In this document: positions 1 to 8,508 of the stretch, piece after piece
Numbering within the stretch: position 1 is the stretch's first letter
Layout: each line of letters starts with the position of its first letter
DNA from: an uncultured SAR86 cluster bacterium
GTDB lineage: Bacteria > Pseudomonadota > Gammaproteobacteria > Magnimaribacterales > Magnimaribacteraceae
Direction: 5' to 3'
Length of the DNA: 51,705 bases
NCBI GenBank assembly: GCA_902605935.1
Contig: CACLEI010000008.1
Location: 1 to 51,705, forward strand
Made by a program: the position numbers and the translations under genes
Notes under the pieces: generated by a model
Database searches by the model: none
Seen by the model: only the letters and a program-made list of their open reading frames with translations
What the model was told of the DNA's origin: nothing

Positions 1-1181
1 AAGATATATGGCATCAAAAAGTAATAACCCAATTACATGATAAAGGGGCTGACTTAGTCTTAAATATCAATGCTTCTCCGTTTCACCTAAATAAAATACA
101 AGAAAGAAAGAATTTAATTTCAGGACATGCATCAAAATTCTCAATGCCTATTGTTTATGCGAATCAAGTAGGAGGACAGGACGAATTGGTTTTCGATGGT
201 ACTTCGATGGCTATGGACAGTAAAGGTAAGCAAGTGTTGCAACTTGCCAAATTTGAAGAAGATCAAGCTGTAGTAAGTTTTTTGTCCCAAGATGATGGGA
301 ACTTATTGAGTCATAAAAACCAAGTTATTCCTGAGGATTCAGAGCTTGATGAGGTCTATAGAGCTTTGGTTTTAGGGGCGAAGGATTATATTAATAAAAA
401 TAAATTTCCTGGAGTATTGATAGGTTCTTCTGGAGGCATAGATTCCGCTTTAACTGCTGTCATAGCAACAGATGCAATTGGATCTGAAAATGTAAGAAGC
501 TTTATGATGCCTTTCAAGTTTACTTCTGACATGAGTGTTGAAGATGCTAATAAGCTAGCAGAAAACTTAGGCATAAAACATTCTATTATTCCTATAGGTG
601 AAATATATGATTCTTTTCAAAGCAGCCTTGAATGTGAATTCATAGGACTTGAACCTGATATTACAGAAGAAAATCTTCAATCAAGGTGTAGGGGGGTCAT
701 CTTGATGGCCTTGTCAAACAAATCTGGGGAAATAGTCTTAACTACAGGCAACAAAAGTGAAACGGCTGTTGGATATTCGACTCTCTACGGAGACACAGCA
801 GGAGGTTTTGGGGTTTTGAAAGATGTGCCCAAAACTTTAGTTTATGAGCTCGCGAGATATAGAAATACAATTTCTAATGTAATACCTGAAAGAATTATTG
901 AGAGGCCTCCTAGTGCCGAACTTGCACCAGATCAACAAGATAGTGATAGTCTTCCTGATTATGACACTCTAGATAAAATTATAGAGCTTTACGTTGAACA
1001 AGATAAAAGTAAAAAAGAAATAGAAGAGTCAGGAATTGAAAGTAGTATTTTAAATAGAGTAATAAGATTAATTGATTTTAGTGAATACAAAAGACGACAG
1101 GCACCTCTTGGAGTAAAGATAACTTCGAGAGGTTTTGGAAAGGACAGAAGATATCCTATTACTAATAAGTTTTTAAAATAA
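1..1181 (+). CDS. nadE: Glutamine-dependent NAD+ synthetase, 3' part (5' end outside window)
   Basis: Makes NAD+ from nicotinic acid adenine dinucleotide, ATP and glutamine in the cytoplasm. The frame is open from the left edge (codons from base 3), so the ATG at 144 is internal and not the start. The first codons read DIW and continue into a stretch with NASPFH, which is the end of the nitrilase/glutaminase domain; the catalytic Cys of the usual CEDIW motif would lie just outside the window. The synthetase domain follows, with the ATP pyrophosphatase P-loop SGGIDS near bases 427-444 and the conserved TGNKSE and YGDTAGGF segments near 745-810. About 392 residues are visible of the roughly 540 usual for the family. 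It is followed by 56 bases and then scpA on the same strand. Confidence 0.95.
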   Translation, partial: DIWHQKVITQLHDKGADLVLNINASPFHLNKIQERKNLISGHASKFSMPIVYANQVGGQDELVFDGTSMAMDSKGKQVLQLAKFEEDQAVVSFLSQDDGNLLSHKNQVIPEDSELDEVYRALVLGAKDYINKNKFPGVLIGSSGGIDSALTAVIATDAIGSENVRSFMMPFKFTSDMSVEDANKLAENLGIKHSIIPIGEIYDSFQSSLECEFIGLEPDITEENLQSRCRGVILMALSNKSGEIVLTTGNKSETAVGYSTLYGDTAGGFGVLKDVPKTLVYELARYRNTISNVIPERIIERPPSAELAPDQQDSDSLPDYDTLDKIIELYVEQDKSKKEIEESGIESSILNRVIRLIDFSEYKRRQAPLGVKITSRGFGKDRRYPITNKFLK

Positions 1182-1211
1182 GGCGTATTTCCTCAAATGC
1201 GGATAAGTGTC

Positions 1212-1217
1212 TATAAT
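1212..1217 (+). promoter_or_regulatory. Candidate -10 box upstream of scpA
   Basis: A perfect TATAAT hexamer lies in the 56-base gap after nadE, 20 bases upstream of the first possible scpA start. No good -35 hexamer is visible at 16-18 bases; TTTCCT at 1188-1193 is the best and is poor. It may drive scpA-scpB-rluB. In such AT-rich DNA a lone TATAAT is weak evidence. Confidence 0.3.
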
Positions 1218-1237
1218 ATGGGATCAATACACAAGTA

Positions 1238-2086
1238 TTGGAAAAAATGGTTGATACAAAGGCCTTAAATCCTCAAAAAAAAGAGGAAAAACGAGCTCAA
1301 CCTCGTCAAGAGGAACTTTTCTTAGCGACTGTAAAAGGTAAAGAAACTAGCCTTCCTGAAGATTTATATGTCCCCCCCAATGCACTAGAGATTCTATTAG
1401 ACAGTTTTGCTGGCCCTCTAGATTTTCTTTTATACCTCATAAAGAAACAGAACCTTGATATTTTAGATATAAACGTAGCTAAGATAACTGAACAATATAC
1501 ATCTTACATAGAGTTGATGGATGCAATGCAGGTTGAATTGGCAGGAGATTACCTAGTAATGGCTGCTTATTTGGCTGAATTAAAATCTAGAATGTTGCTG
1601 CCAAGGCCCTTAGAGCAAACCGAAGATGAGGATCCAAGAGCCGAATTAATTAAGCGACTTCAAGAGTATCAAAGGTACAAAGAGGCTGCAGAACGAATAG
1701 ATAAAATTCCTAGAATAGATAGAGAAATTTTTGCAGCTAATGCAAAACTACCAGAATTTACTACTCAAGCACCTCTCATAGATGTGCCTCTCGAAGATTT
1801 AACGATTGCACTTGCTGAAGTTCTAAGAAGAGCTGAACAATCTCATGCTCATTTAATAAATTTCGAAGAACTCTCAACTAGAGAAAGAATGACCCAAATA
1901 TTAGAAAGAATGAGAACTGAATCCTTCATAGAATTCACTTCTTTATTCAATCCCAAAGAGGGCAAGATAGGCGTGGTGGTAACATTCTTAGCAATTTTAG
2001 AACTTCTGAAAGACTCATTAATTGAGATTGTACAATCAGAGGAGTTTGGTCCTATACACATTAAAGGAATTGAAGAGGTACATTAA
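1238..2086 (+). CDS. scpA: Segregation and condensation protein A
   Basis: Kleisin subunit of the SMC-ScpA-ScpB condensin complex, which organises and segregates the chromosome. The family hallmark FAGPLDFLLYLIK sits near residues 54-66, followed by the typical LDI...I..QY segment and the LKSRMLLP motif; the C-terminal winged-helix half is also present. The length of 282 residues is normal. The start is either TTG at 1238 or ATG at 1247; neither has a strong Shine-Dalgarno sequence, so the first three residues are uncertain. The stop overlaps the scpB start as TAATG, implying translational coupling. The N-terminal ~40 residues are charged and variable. Confidence 0.95.
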   Translation: MEKMVDTKALNPQKKEEKRAQPRQEELFLATVKGKETSLPEDLYVPPNALEILLDSFAGPLDFLLYLIKKQNLDILDINVAKITEQYTSYIELMDAMQVELAGDYLVMAAYLAELKSRMLLPRPLEQTEDEDPRAELIKRLQEYQRYKEAAERIDKIPRIDREIFAANAKLPEFTTQAPLIDVPLEDLTIALAEVLRRAEQSHAHLINFEELSTRERMTQILERMRTESFIEFTSLFNPKEGKIGVVVTFLAILELLKDSLIEIVQSEEFGPIHIKGIEEVH

Positions 2087-2676
2087 TGGAGAGGAAACTA
2101 AGTGAAATTCTTGAAGCATTGCTTTTATCAGCTTCAAGACCAATAAGCATTGACGATATCGTTAAAGTTTTTGAGGATCCTAAGCCTTCTAAAGACGAGA
2201 TTAGAAAAGCCCTGAATCAAATAGACCAGGACTGCCTAAAGCGAGGTATTGAATTGAAGAAGATAGCTAGTGGATATCGTTTGCAGGTAAAACAGTCTTT
2301 GTCTCAATACATTGCAAAACTTTGGGAAGAAAAACCTCAGAAATTTTCTAAGGCCACTTTGGAGACTCTTTCTCTTATTGCATATAAGCAACCTATAACT
2401 AGGGGGGAAATAGAGGAAATAAGAGGAGTAGCTGTTGGAACTCAATTAATTAGAGGGCTTATGGAAAGAGGCTGGGTAAAGATTGTTGGTCAAAGAGATG
2501 TGCCCGGCAGACCTTCTTTATATTCTACTACTAAAGAGTTTCTAGATTATTTTGGATTACAACATCTTAGAGAGCTTCCAGAACTCCCTTCTTTGCCTGA
2601 CCTAACATCAATTGAGCATGAACTACCGATAGATGAACCCGATGAGTCTATTGATAGCTCAAAATCTTTGAATTAA
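2086..2676 (+). CDS. scpB: Segregation and condensation protein B
   Basis: Partner of ScpA in the SMC condensin-like complex; it dimerises through tandem winged-helix domains and binds ScpA. The first ~80 residues form winged helix 1. The conserved ETLSLIAYKQPITRGEIEEI segment opens winged helix 2, followed by the RGL..RGW....G..D.PGRP..Y motif typical of ScpB. Length of 196 residues is normal. The ATG overlaps the scpA stop (TAATG). The C-terminal tail after about residue 165 is acidic and proline/leucine rich (repeated LPELPSLPDL-like pattern) and probably disordered. rluB follows three bases after the stop. Confidence 0.95.
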   Translation: MERKLSEILEALLLSASRPISIDDIVKVFEDPKPSKDEIRKALNQIDQDCLKRGIELKKIASGYRLQVKQSLSQYIAKLWEEKPQKFSKATLETLSLIAYKQPITRGEIEEIRGVAVGTQLIRGLMERGWVKIVGQRDVPGRPSLYSTTKEFLDYFGLQHLRELPELPSLPDLTSIEHELPIDEPDESIDSSKSLN

Positions 2677-2679
2677 ATA

Positions 2680-3417
2680 TTGAAGACCAGGATCCATAAG
2701 ATCCTCGCAGATCATGGTATTGGATCTAGGAGAGGAATAGAATCATTAATAAGGCAAAAAAAGGTTTTGGTTAATGGTCAGTTGGCCTTCATTGGTCAGC
2801 TAGTATCAGAAAAAGATACATTTGAGATCGAAGGCAGATCAATAAAGCTTTTAAAGAAAGATCCTTCTAAAAGAAGGGTTCTGATGTATAACAAGAAGGT
2901 AGGAGAAATATCCTCTCGAAGTGATCCTGACCACAAGAAAACTATTTTTGATTCTCTTCCTAAATTGAGATCAGGCAGATGGGTTTCTGTTGGCAGGTTA
3001 GATATTAATACTTCTGGATTAATTTTATTTAGTAACGATGGTTCTTTCGCAAATAACTTAATGCATCCTTCCTCTAACATCGAGAGAGAATATGTCGCTA
3101 GAGTACATGGTCATGTGAGTGAAAAAATAGTGAATAATCTTATTAAAGGAGTCAAATTAGAAGATGGTTTTGCAAAATTTTCAGATGTTCAGGGAGGAAG
3201 GAAAGGAAAAACAAATCAATGGTTTGCAATGGTCATCATGGAGGGTCGTTCTAGAGAAGTAAGAAGGCTATGGGAGAGTCAAGGTTTAGAAATTTCGCGC
3301 CTGAAAAGAGTTCGCTATGGCAACCTGTTTTTACCTGCGACTCTAAAGCAAGGCGATTTTAAGGAACTTACAAAAAGTGAGATCAGTGCTCTTGAGCGTC
3401 AATCGATTGGCCATTAA
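2680..3417 (+). CDS. rluB: Ribosomal large-subunit pseudouridine synthase B
   Basis: RsuA/RluB/RluE-family pseudouridine synthase; RluB modifies U2605 of 23S rRNA in E. coli. An N-terminal S4 RNA-binding domain spans about residues 1-60, with the ILADHGIGSRR start typical of the family. The catalytic motif GRLDINTSG follows, with the nucleophile Asp108, and the C-terminal EGRSREVRR segment is conserved. The start is TTG at 2680, three bases after the scpB stop; no ATG lies at the right place to encode the S4 domain. Linkage scpA-scpB-rluB is widespread in proteobacteria and supports RluB over RsuA. The last 35 bases overlap the 3' end of the converging yciK-like gene. Confidence 0.9.
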   Translation: MKTRIHKILADHGIGSRRGIESLIRQKKVLVNGQLAFIGQLVSEKDTFEIEGRSIKLLKKDPSKRRVLMYNKKVGEISSRSDPDHKKTIFDSLPKLRSGRWVSVGRLDINTSGLILFSNDGSFANNLMHPSSNIEREYVARVHGHVSEKIVNNLIKGVKLEDGFAKFSDVQGGRKGKTNQWFAMVIMEGRSREVRRLWESQGLEISRLKRVRYGNLFLPATLKQGDFKELTKSEISALERQSIGH

Positions 3418-4141
3418 TATCTTTACTCAAATCACTTATCAAATATAAATAAGGATTCATAATCTCATTAGCCGATGGATTAGACTCCGGATTCTCTGCA
3501 GGGTATGCCGACTCTCTCATTTTAGTTCTGACTGCTCCAGGGTTTATACAATTGACTCTGATTGATGAGGTGTTCTGGAGTTCTTCAAATAGGATTTGCA
3601 TCATTGCTTCAGTTGCAAATTTACTTATCGAGTAAGCCCCCCAGTAAGCTCTTCCTTTTCTACCAACTCCAGATGACGTGAAAATTATCGAGCTACTGCT
3701 AGATTCTTTCAAAAGAGGAATCAAATTTTTTGTTAGCAGAAAGCTTGCGTCGAGGTTGACCTTAAGTACATCTCTCCAGACCGAGTAACTGTATTGTTCA
3801 AGAGGTTTTTTTTCACCGAGTATCCCTGCATTATTCACCAGTCCATCAATTTGCGAATATTCCTCTTTAATTGCTCCAACAATTTTCTGATAGTTTTTTT
3901 CATCAGCAGTTTTAAAATTTATAGTCTGGATGATCACACTACCAGAAGTTATTTGATTTATTTCTTCATAAATGGATTCTAGTTTCTCAATACTCTTACT
4001 TAGAAGAATTAAATCTGCACCAAACTCTGCGAAAGTCGTCGCTATTTGTCTTCCTATACCTGAACCTGCTCCAGAGATAACGATTGTTTTACCTTCTAAG
4101 AGATTCGAAGGAAAATTATGTTTTTCGAATCGCATTTTCAT
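3383..4141 (-). CDS. yciK: YciK-type short-chain dehydrogenase/reductase
   Basis: Classical SDR oxidoreductase of unknown substrate. The Rossmann motif GAGSGIG is at residues 24-30, the NNAG motif at 103-106, the catalytic Ser near 156-157 and Tyr170-x3-Lys174 (YSISK). I chose the ATG at 4141, not an in-frame ATG at 4198: it overlaps the upstream phosphatase stop as TAATG and gives a 252-residue protein with a YciK-like N-terminus, whereas the longer form would sit inside the phosphatase gene. The order ubiG-mupP-yciK matches the Pseudomonas locus next to gyrA. Its 3' end overlaps converging rluB by 35 bases. Confidence 0.85.
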   Translation of the reverse strand: MKMRFEKHNFPSNLLEGKTIVISGAGSGIGRQIATTFAEFGADLILLSKSIEKLESIYEEINQITSGSVIIQTINFKTADEKNYQKIVGAIKEEYSQIDGLVNNAGILGEKKPLEQYSYSVWRDVLKVNLDASFLLTKNLIPLLKESSSSSIIFTSSGVGRKGRAYWGAYSISKFATEAMMQILFEELQNTSSIRVNCINPGAVRTKMRESAYPAENPESNPSANEIMNPYLYLISDLSKDINGQSIDAQEH

Positions 4142-4797
4142 TATTGGACCAATGCAATCATTTCGTTCGCTTCTTCGAATACATAATCTGCCTTCCATTT
4201 CTCCACATTATCATTTAGAGGAATATATCCATAAGCCGCTGCACCGGTGAGCATATTGGCCCTTTCACCTGCTTTAATGTCTATTTGATGGTCACCAATG
4301 TAAATACTATTTTCTGGTTTTGAAACTGATAATGTTAGAGCATGAAGAAGTCCATCTGGTTCAGGTTTTCGTGCACCTACGTCATCTGGACATACTAAAA
4401 AAGGAGGTTTGAACTTACCCAATTTATCTTGCACAATACCTTTGGCAAATCTTCTCGGTTTATTAGTAACAATTCCCCACTTAATTTTTTTCTCATTTAG
4501 TTCATTTAGTACTTCTTCCACTCCATCAAACATTTTGGTATTTGTCAGGCAGCAGTCTTCGTATATATCTAGTAACTCTTGTCTATGAGATTCAATTATT
4601 TGATTTGATTCGCCTTGTAGGTTGAGCGCATATGCAGCAAGACTCGCCGCTCCTTGTGATACCCTAGATCGTACTTGCTCATAATCTGCTTCACCAAATT
4701 TATACTTTTTTCTGAGTAAATTTACCGCATAAAGAAAATCAGGTGCAGTATCAAGAAGAGTTCCATCTAAGTCGAATGCGAAGAGTTCAATTTTCAA
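4141..4797 (-). CDS. mupP: HAD-family sugar phosphatase, MupP-like
   Basis: HAD hydrolase with the nucleophile motif DLDGTLLDT (Asp9, Asp11), the TNKP motif of region II, and the GDHQIDIKAG acidic motif of region IV. It could be labelled phosphoglycolate phosphatase (Gph), but three things favour MupP, the N-acetylmuramic-acid-6-phosphate phosphatase of the Pseudomonas cell-wall recycling route. These are its 218-residue length, segments resembling MupP (TAPDF, WGIVTNKP, CPDDV, AYGYI) and its location between ubiG and yciK. The AmgK and MurU partners are not in this window. Its ATG overlaps the ubiG stop by four bases, so it is probably translated from the ubiG transcript. Confidence 0.75.
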   Translation of the reverse strand: MKIELFAFDLDGTLLDTAPDFLYAVNLLRKKYKFGEADYEQVRSRVSQGAASLAAYALNLQGESNQIIESHRQELLDIYEDCCLTNTKMFDGVEEVLNELNEKKIKWGIVTNKPRRFAKGIVQDKLGKFKPPFLVCPDDVGARKPEPDGLLHALTLSVSKPENSIYIGDHQIDIKAGERANMLTGAAAYGYIPLNDNVEKWKADYVFEEANEMIALVQ

Positions 4798-5504
4798 ATG
4801 CTTTCCTTTTTTGCATGAACCATATAGTTAACTTGGATATCTTTACCAAGCCAATAGTTATCAGTTATGGGGTTATAACTTAATCCTATTGTTTCTTTGG
4901 AATTTAGGCCTACATCTCGAATCCATTTTGCTAACTCTGAAGGTTTTATAAATTTTTCGTAATCATGTGTGCCTTTCGGAAGAAGGTTTAATATGTATTC
5001 CGCTCCTATAACAGCAAAAAGATAGGATCTCGGGTTTCTATTTATTGTTGAAAAAAATATGTTTCCATTTTCTTTCAAGAGATTAGAGCAGCTCTTTATA
5101 ATTTCATAAGGTGAAGGGACATGTTCAAGCATCTCTAAACAAGTAATTACATCAAATCTTTCGTCTGGATATGAGGAAGTAAATTCTTCAATTGTTGTTT
5201 GTATATATTTAACATCGCTTCCTATAGATTTAGAGTGAGTTTTTGCAACACCAATAGTATTTTCTGAAGCGTCTATACCGGTAACAATAGCACCCAATTC
5301 GTTTAGAGCTTCAGCAAGAATACCACCCCCACAACCTACATCTAGAACTTTCTTACCTTCCATAGAAGATCTTTCTTTAATAAAACCGACTCTTAAGGGA
5401 TTAATTTGATGAAGGGGCTTAAATTCACCATCCTTGTCCCACCATTTTGCAGCAAGTTCATCAAATTTATTTACTTCATCATGATCTAAATTTTTTATGT
5501 TCAT
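4794..5504 (-). CDS. ubiG: Ubiquinone biosynthesis O-methyltransferase
   Basis: SAM-dependent methyltransferase performing both O-methylation steps of ubiquinone synthesis. The N-terminus carries the family segment FDELAAKWWDKDGEFKPLH, then SAM motif I VLDVGCGGG at residues 53-61, and the CLEMLEHVP motif of UbiG. Length of 236 residues is normal. It heads the leftward ubiG-mupP-yciK operon and is divergent from pntAa with only 53 bases between the two starts, so both promoters must lie within that short space or overlap. Confidence 0.93.
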   Translation of the reverse strand: MNIKNLDHDEVNKFDELAAKWWDKDGEFKPLHQINPLRVGFIKERSSMEGKKVLDVGCGGGILAEALNELGAIVTGIDASENTIGVAKTHSKSIGSDVKYIQTTIEEFTSSYPDERFDVITCLEMLEHVPSPYEIIKSCSNLLKENGNIFFSTINRNPRSYLFAVIGAEYILNLLPKGTHDYEKFIKPSELAKWIRDVGLNSKETIGLSYNPITDNYWLGKDIQVNYMVHAKKESI

Positions 5505-5557
5505 AGTTAACTTTTTTCATTAAACTGTTCTTCGAAAATTCCAATTCAAAAATAATT

Positions 5558-6676
5558 ATGCAAATATTTTTTCCTAAAGAAGAGGATCACGAGATACGTG
5601 CCACTATTTTACCTGAAGTAGCCAAGAAGTTTACTGATTTGGGCATTGAAGTTTTGATTGAATCTGGGCTGGGAGAAAAAGTTTTTGTTTCCGATGAACA
5701 ATATATTGAGGCAGGTTCAACTGTTTGCAATGAAAAAAAGGAAGGGTTTGGATCAGCCGATGTGGTTTGTAAAATAAATAAACCTAATCATGACGAGATT
5801 CAGTCTCTAAAAAAGGATTCCATATACATTAGTTTTTTAGACCCATTTAACGAAAGACAAATTGTATCTGATTTGGCTGCAGCTAATGTGAGCTCCATAA
5901 GCATGGAACTTGTTCCAAGAATAACAAGAGCACAAAAGATGGATGCACTTAGTTCCCAAGCAAATTTGGCAGGATATGCAGCTGTAATTGAAGCCTCAAG
6001 AACACTTTCTAAGTCTTTTCCAATGATGATGACTGCAGCAGGAACAATCTCTCCTGCCAGAGTATTTGTGGTCGGTGTGGGAGTAGCTGGATTACAAGCT
6101 ATCGCTACTGCTAAGAGGCTTGGGGCGAGAGTAGAGGCATTCGATACAAGGCCTGTCGTAGAAGAGCAGGTAAAATCTTTAGGAGGAAAATTTGTAAAAA
6201 TTGATATTGGTGATACTGAGGAGACAGATCAAGGCTACGCAAAAGAATTAACTCCTGAACAAATTAAGATGCAGCAAGATGGTATGAAAAAAATCTGCTC
6301 TCAATCCGACGTAATTATAACTACAGCGCAAGTATTCGGTCGACAAGCCCCTAGGATAATAACTCAAGACATGGTTGAAGCAATGCAACCCGGTAGTGTA
6401 ATTGTGGACATGGCCGTATCTACAGGTGGTAATGTTGAAGGCTCCAAGAATGATGAATATGTTTTCCATAATGGAGTAACAATTATTGGAATGTCCAACT
6501 TACCTGGAGAAGTTGCGAGGGATGCCTCTCAAGTGTTTGGTTCTAATTTATTTAATATGATTGAAGAATTTTGGGATAAAGAAAATAAAAATATAAATTT
6601 TGATTTAGAAGACGAAATACTCAAAGGATGTGTAATTACCCATCAAGGTAGTATTGTAAACGAATCAGTAAAATAA
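5558..6676 (+). CDS. pntAa: NAD(P) transhydrogenase subunit alpha part 1
   Basis: Soluble NAD(H)-binding domain I of the proton-translocating Re/Si-specific transhydrogenase, which makes NADPH from NADH using the proton gradient. Visible are the family segment RITRAQKMDALSSQ near residues 121-134, the Rossmann motif GVGVAG at 173-178 and the conserved TTAQVFGRQAP segment. At 372 residues it covers domain I only, and the membrane part is encoded by the next gene, as in the three-gene arrangement known from Rhodospirillum rubrum and unlike the fused E. coli PntA. The start is ATG at 5558, the first in frame. Confidence 0.95.
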   Translation: MQIFFPKEEDHEIRATILPEVAKKFTDLGIEVLIESGLGEKVFVSDEQYIEAGSTVCNEKKEGFGSADVVCKINKPNHDEIQSLKKDSIYISFLDPFNERQIVSDLAAANVSSISMELVPRITRAQKMDALSSQANLAGYAAVIEASRTLSKSFPMMMTAAGTISPARVFVVGVGVAGLQAIATAKRLGARVEAFDTRPVVEEQVKSLGGKFVKIDIGDTEETDQGYAKELTPEQIKMQQDGMKKICSQSDVIITTAQVFGRQAPRIITQDMVEAMQPGSVIVDMAVSTGGNVEGSKNDEYVFHNGVTIIGMSNLPGEVARDASQVFGSNLFNMIEEFWDKENKNINFDLEDEILKGCVITHQGSIVNESVK

Positions 6677-6685
6677 CAGTTAAAT

Positions 6686-6964
6686 ATGGAAACACAAATC
6701 ATACTTTTGATATTTGTATTAGTTCTATCAATCTTTTTAGGTGTTGAACTGATTACAAAAGTACCCTCTACTTTGCACACACCTTTGATGTCAGGTGCCA
6801 ATGCTATTTCTGGGATAACTTTAGTCGGAGCAATCTTATCTTCAGGATCTTCGGAGATTGTAACTATTATCCTTGGAACTGCTGCAGTTTTTTTTGCATC
6901 AATCAATGTTGTAGGTGGATATCTTGTAACAAACAGAATGCTTGGAATGTTTAAAAAGAAATAA
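6686..6964 (+). CDS. pntAb: NAD(P) transhydrogenase subunit alpha part 2
   Basis: Small membrane subunit (92 residues) supplying the first helices of transhydrogenase domain II. Hydrophobic segments lie near residues 3-21, 33-52 and 56-82, separated by the conserved VPSTLHTPLMSG.NAISG loop. It sits nine bases after pntAa and two bases before pntB, clearly in one operon. The C-terminus ends with a positively charged FKKK tail, consistent with a cytoplasmic end. Confidence 0.93.
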   Translation: METQIILLIFVLVLSIFLGVELITKVPSTLHTPLMSGANAISGITLVGAILSSGSSEIVTIILGTAAVFFASINVVGGYLVTNRMLGMFKKK

Positions 6965-6966
6965 AA

Positions 6967-8352
6967 ATGGATACTGCAATACTAGTTAACTTATTTTACA
7001 TAGCTTCTTCAATTTTGTTTATTGTCGGACTCAAGATGTTGGGATCTCCCGATACTGCAAGAAGAGGAAACTTACTATCTTCTTCTGGAATGCTTTTGGC
7101 AGTAACCATAACCTTACTGGATCAGAATATAATCGATTATAGATATATAGCTGGGGCACTAATTGCTGGAAGCATAGTGGGGTATTTCGCAGCTACCAAA
7201 GTAAAAATGACCTCAATGCCCGAGATGGTTGCAATTTTTAATGGATTTGGTGGTATTGCTAGCCTTTTAGTTGGTTCGGCTGAATATGTTTCTGGGACTT
7301 TCGATAATCCTGCCTTTTTAGGAGCTATATTTTTAACAGTTTTAATAGGTGGTCTAACTTTTAGTGGCAGTATTATTGCATATGGAAAGTTATCTGAAGT
7401 AATCTCAGGGAAGCCATATCTCTACAAAGGACAACAATTTGTAAATGGAATTTTATTGATAGCCATTTTGTTTGTTGGAATAAATATGCTTTTCATTCAA
7501 GGTTTCATTTCCTCCGAAGAAACACTTGTCTTGCTAATAGTTCTCGCTTTTATTCTTGGTGTATTGTTTGTAATACCTATTGGCGGAGCTGATATGCCGG
7601 TTGTAATTGCCTTGCTCAATAGTTTTTCAGGTTTAGCAGCTTGTGCTGCAGGTTTTGTCATTCTTAATAATGTACTTATTGTGGCAGGTGCCCTGGTTGG
7701 TGCAAGCGGACTGATACTTACAAATATAATGTGTAAGGCAATGAATAGATCATTAGCAAATGTTCTATTTAGCGGTTTTGGGGCTGCTCCCGACGCTACT
7801 TCTGAGTCAACCCAAGAACAAGGTGAAGTAAAACCTATTTCTGCTGAGGATGCTTACTTGATACTAGAAGCTGCCTCATCTGTATTAATAGTACCTGGTT
7901 ACGGAATGGCAGTCGCGCAAGCACAACATGCGGTGAGGGAATTGGGAGAGTTATTAGAGGATAATGGGGCAGAAGTTAAGTATGCAATTCACCCAGTAGC
8001 GGGAAGAATGCCTGGACATATGAATGTATTACTTGCTGAGGCAAATGTCTCTTACGATGTTTTAGTTGAACCTGATGATGTTAATCCTGTAATGGAAACT
8101 GTTGATGTTTGTATTGTAATTGGGGCAAACGACGTAGTTAACCCAGATGCCAAAGATAATGAGGGCAGCCCTATCTACGGCATGCCTATTATTGAGGTGG
8201 ATAATGCTAAAACGGTCTTTGTATCTAAAAGATCAATGGCATCAGGATTTGCAGGTATTCAGAACCCTCTATTCTTTAAATCCAACACAAGAATGTTGTT
8301 TGGAGATGCAAAAGAAACTGTATCCACATTAGTCTCTGAATTTAAGGGCTAG
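6967..8352 (+). CDS. pntB: NAD(P) transhydrogenase subunit beta
   Basis: Membrane subunit with the remaining domain II helices (about residues 1-260) and the NADP(H)-binding domain III (about 290-461). The membrane half contains MPEMVAIFNGFGG and the IGGADMPVVIALLNS segment typical of PntB. Domain III shows the GYGMAVAQAQ motif and the conserved HPVAGRMPGHMNVLLAEA segment. Length of 461 residues is normal. It is last in the pntAa-pntAb-pntB operon; a weak hairpin with a T-run follows. Confidence 0.95.
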   Translation: MDTAILVNLFYIASSILFIVGLKMLGSPDTARRGNLLSSSGMLLAVTITLLDQNIIDYRYIAGALIAGSIVGYFAATKVKMTSMPEMVAIFNGFGGIASLLVGSAEYVSGTFDNPAFLGAIFLTVLIGGLTFSGSIIAYGKLSEVISGKPYLYKGQQFVNGILLIAILFVGINMLFIQGFISSEETLVLLIVLAFILGVLFVIPIGGADMPVVIALLNSFSGLAACAAGFVILNNVLIVAGALVGASGLILTNIMCKAMNRSLANVLFSGFGAAPDATSESTQEQGEVKPISAEDAYLILEAASSVLIVPGYGMAVAQAQHAVRELGELLEDNGAEVKYAIHPVAGRMPGHMNVLLAEANVSYDVLVEPDDVNPVMETVDVCIVIGANDVVNPDAKDNEGSPIYGMPIIEVDNAKTVFVSKRSMASGFAGIQNPLFFKSNTRMLFGDAKETVSTLVSEFKG

Positions 8353-8365
8353 TCACTATTTTTAG

Positions 8366-8386
8366 GCTTAATTTTAAGCGATTTTT
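8366..8386 (+). terminator. Possible weak rho-independent terminator after pntB
   Basis: A five-base stem (GCTTA/TAAGC, extendable by one A-T pair if the loop tightens) with a four-base loop is followed by a run of five T. The stem is short and AT-rich, so it is only suggestive. It lies 14 bases after the pntB stop and before the gyrA leader (8387-8508), in which AT-rich -10-like hexamers occur (TAAAAT at 8401-8406, GATACT at 8418-8423) but no convincing -35 is visible. Confidence 0.3.
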
Positions 8387-8508
8387 GTGGTCAATTATGC
8401 TAAAATTAGCGTAATTTGATACTGCGAAAATCATGCCAAAATATTTCTCTTTCCTTAGAAGGATTTTCCTGTCATTTCAACAAATTTTTAAATTTTTGGA
8501 TCTAAATT

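Noticed and set aside
144-1181. An apparent complete NadE-like gene starting at ATG 144
   Set aside because: The same frame is open to the left edge and encodes the end of the nitrilase domain (DIW, NASPFH), so the ATG is internal and the gene is truncated by the window.
4142-4198. Longer start for the yciK-like gene
   Set aside because: The extra 19 residues lie inside mupP and do not resemble SDR N-termini; the TAATG overlap at 4141 marks the likely start.
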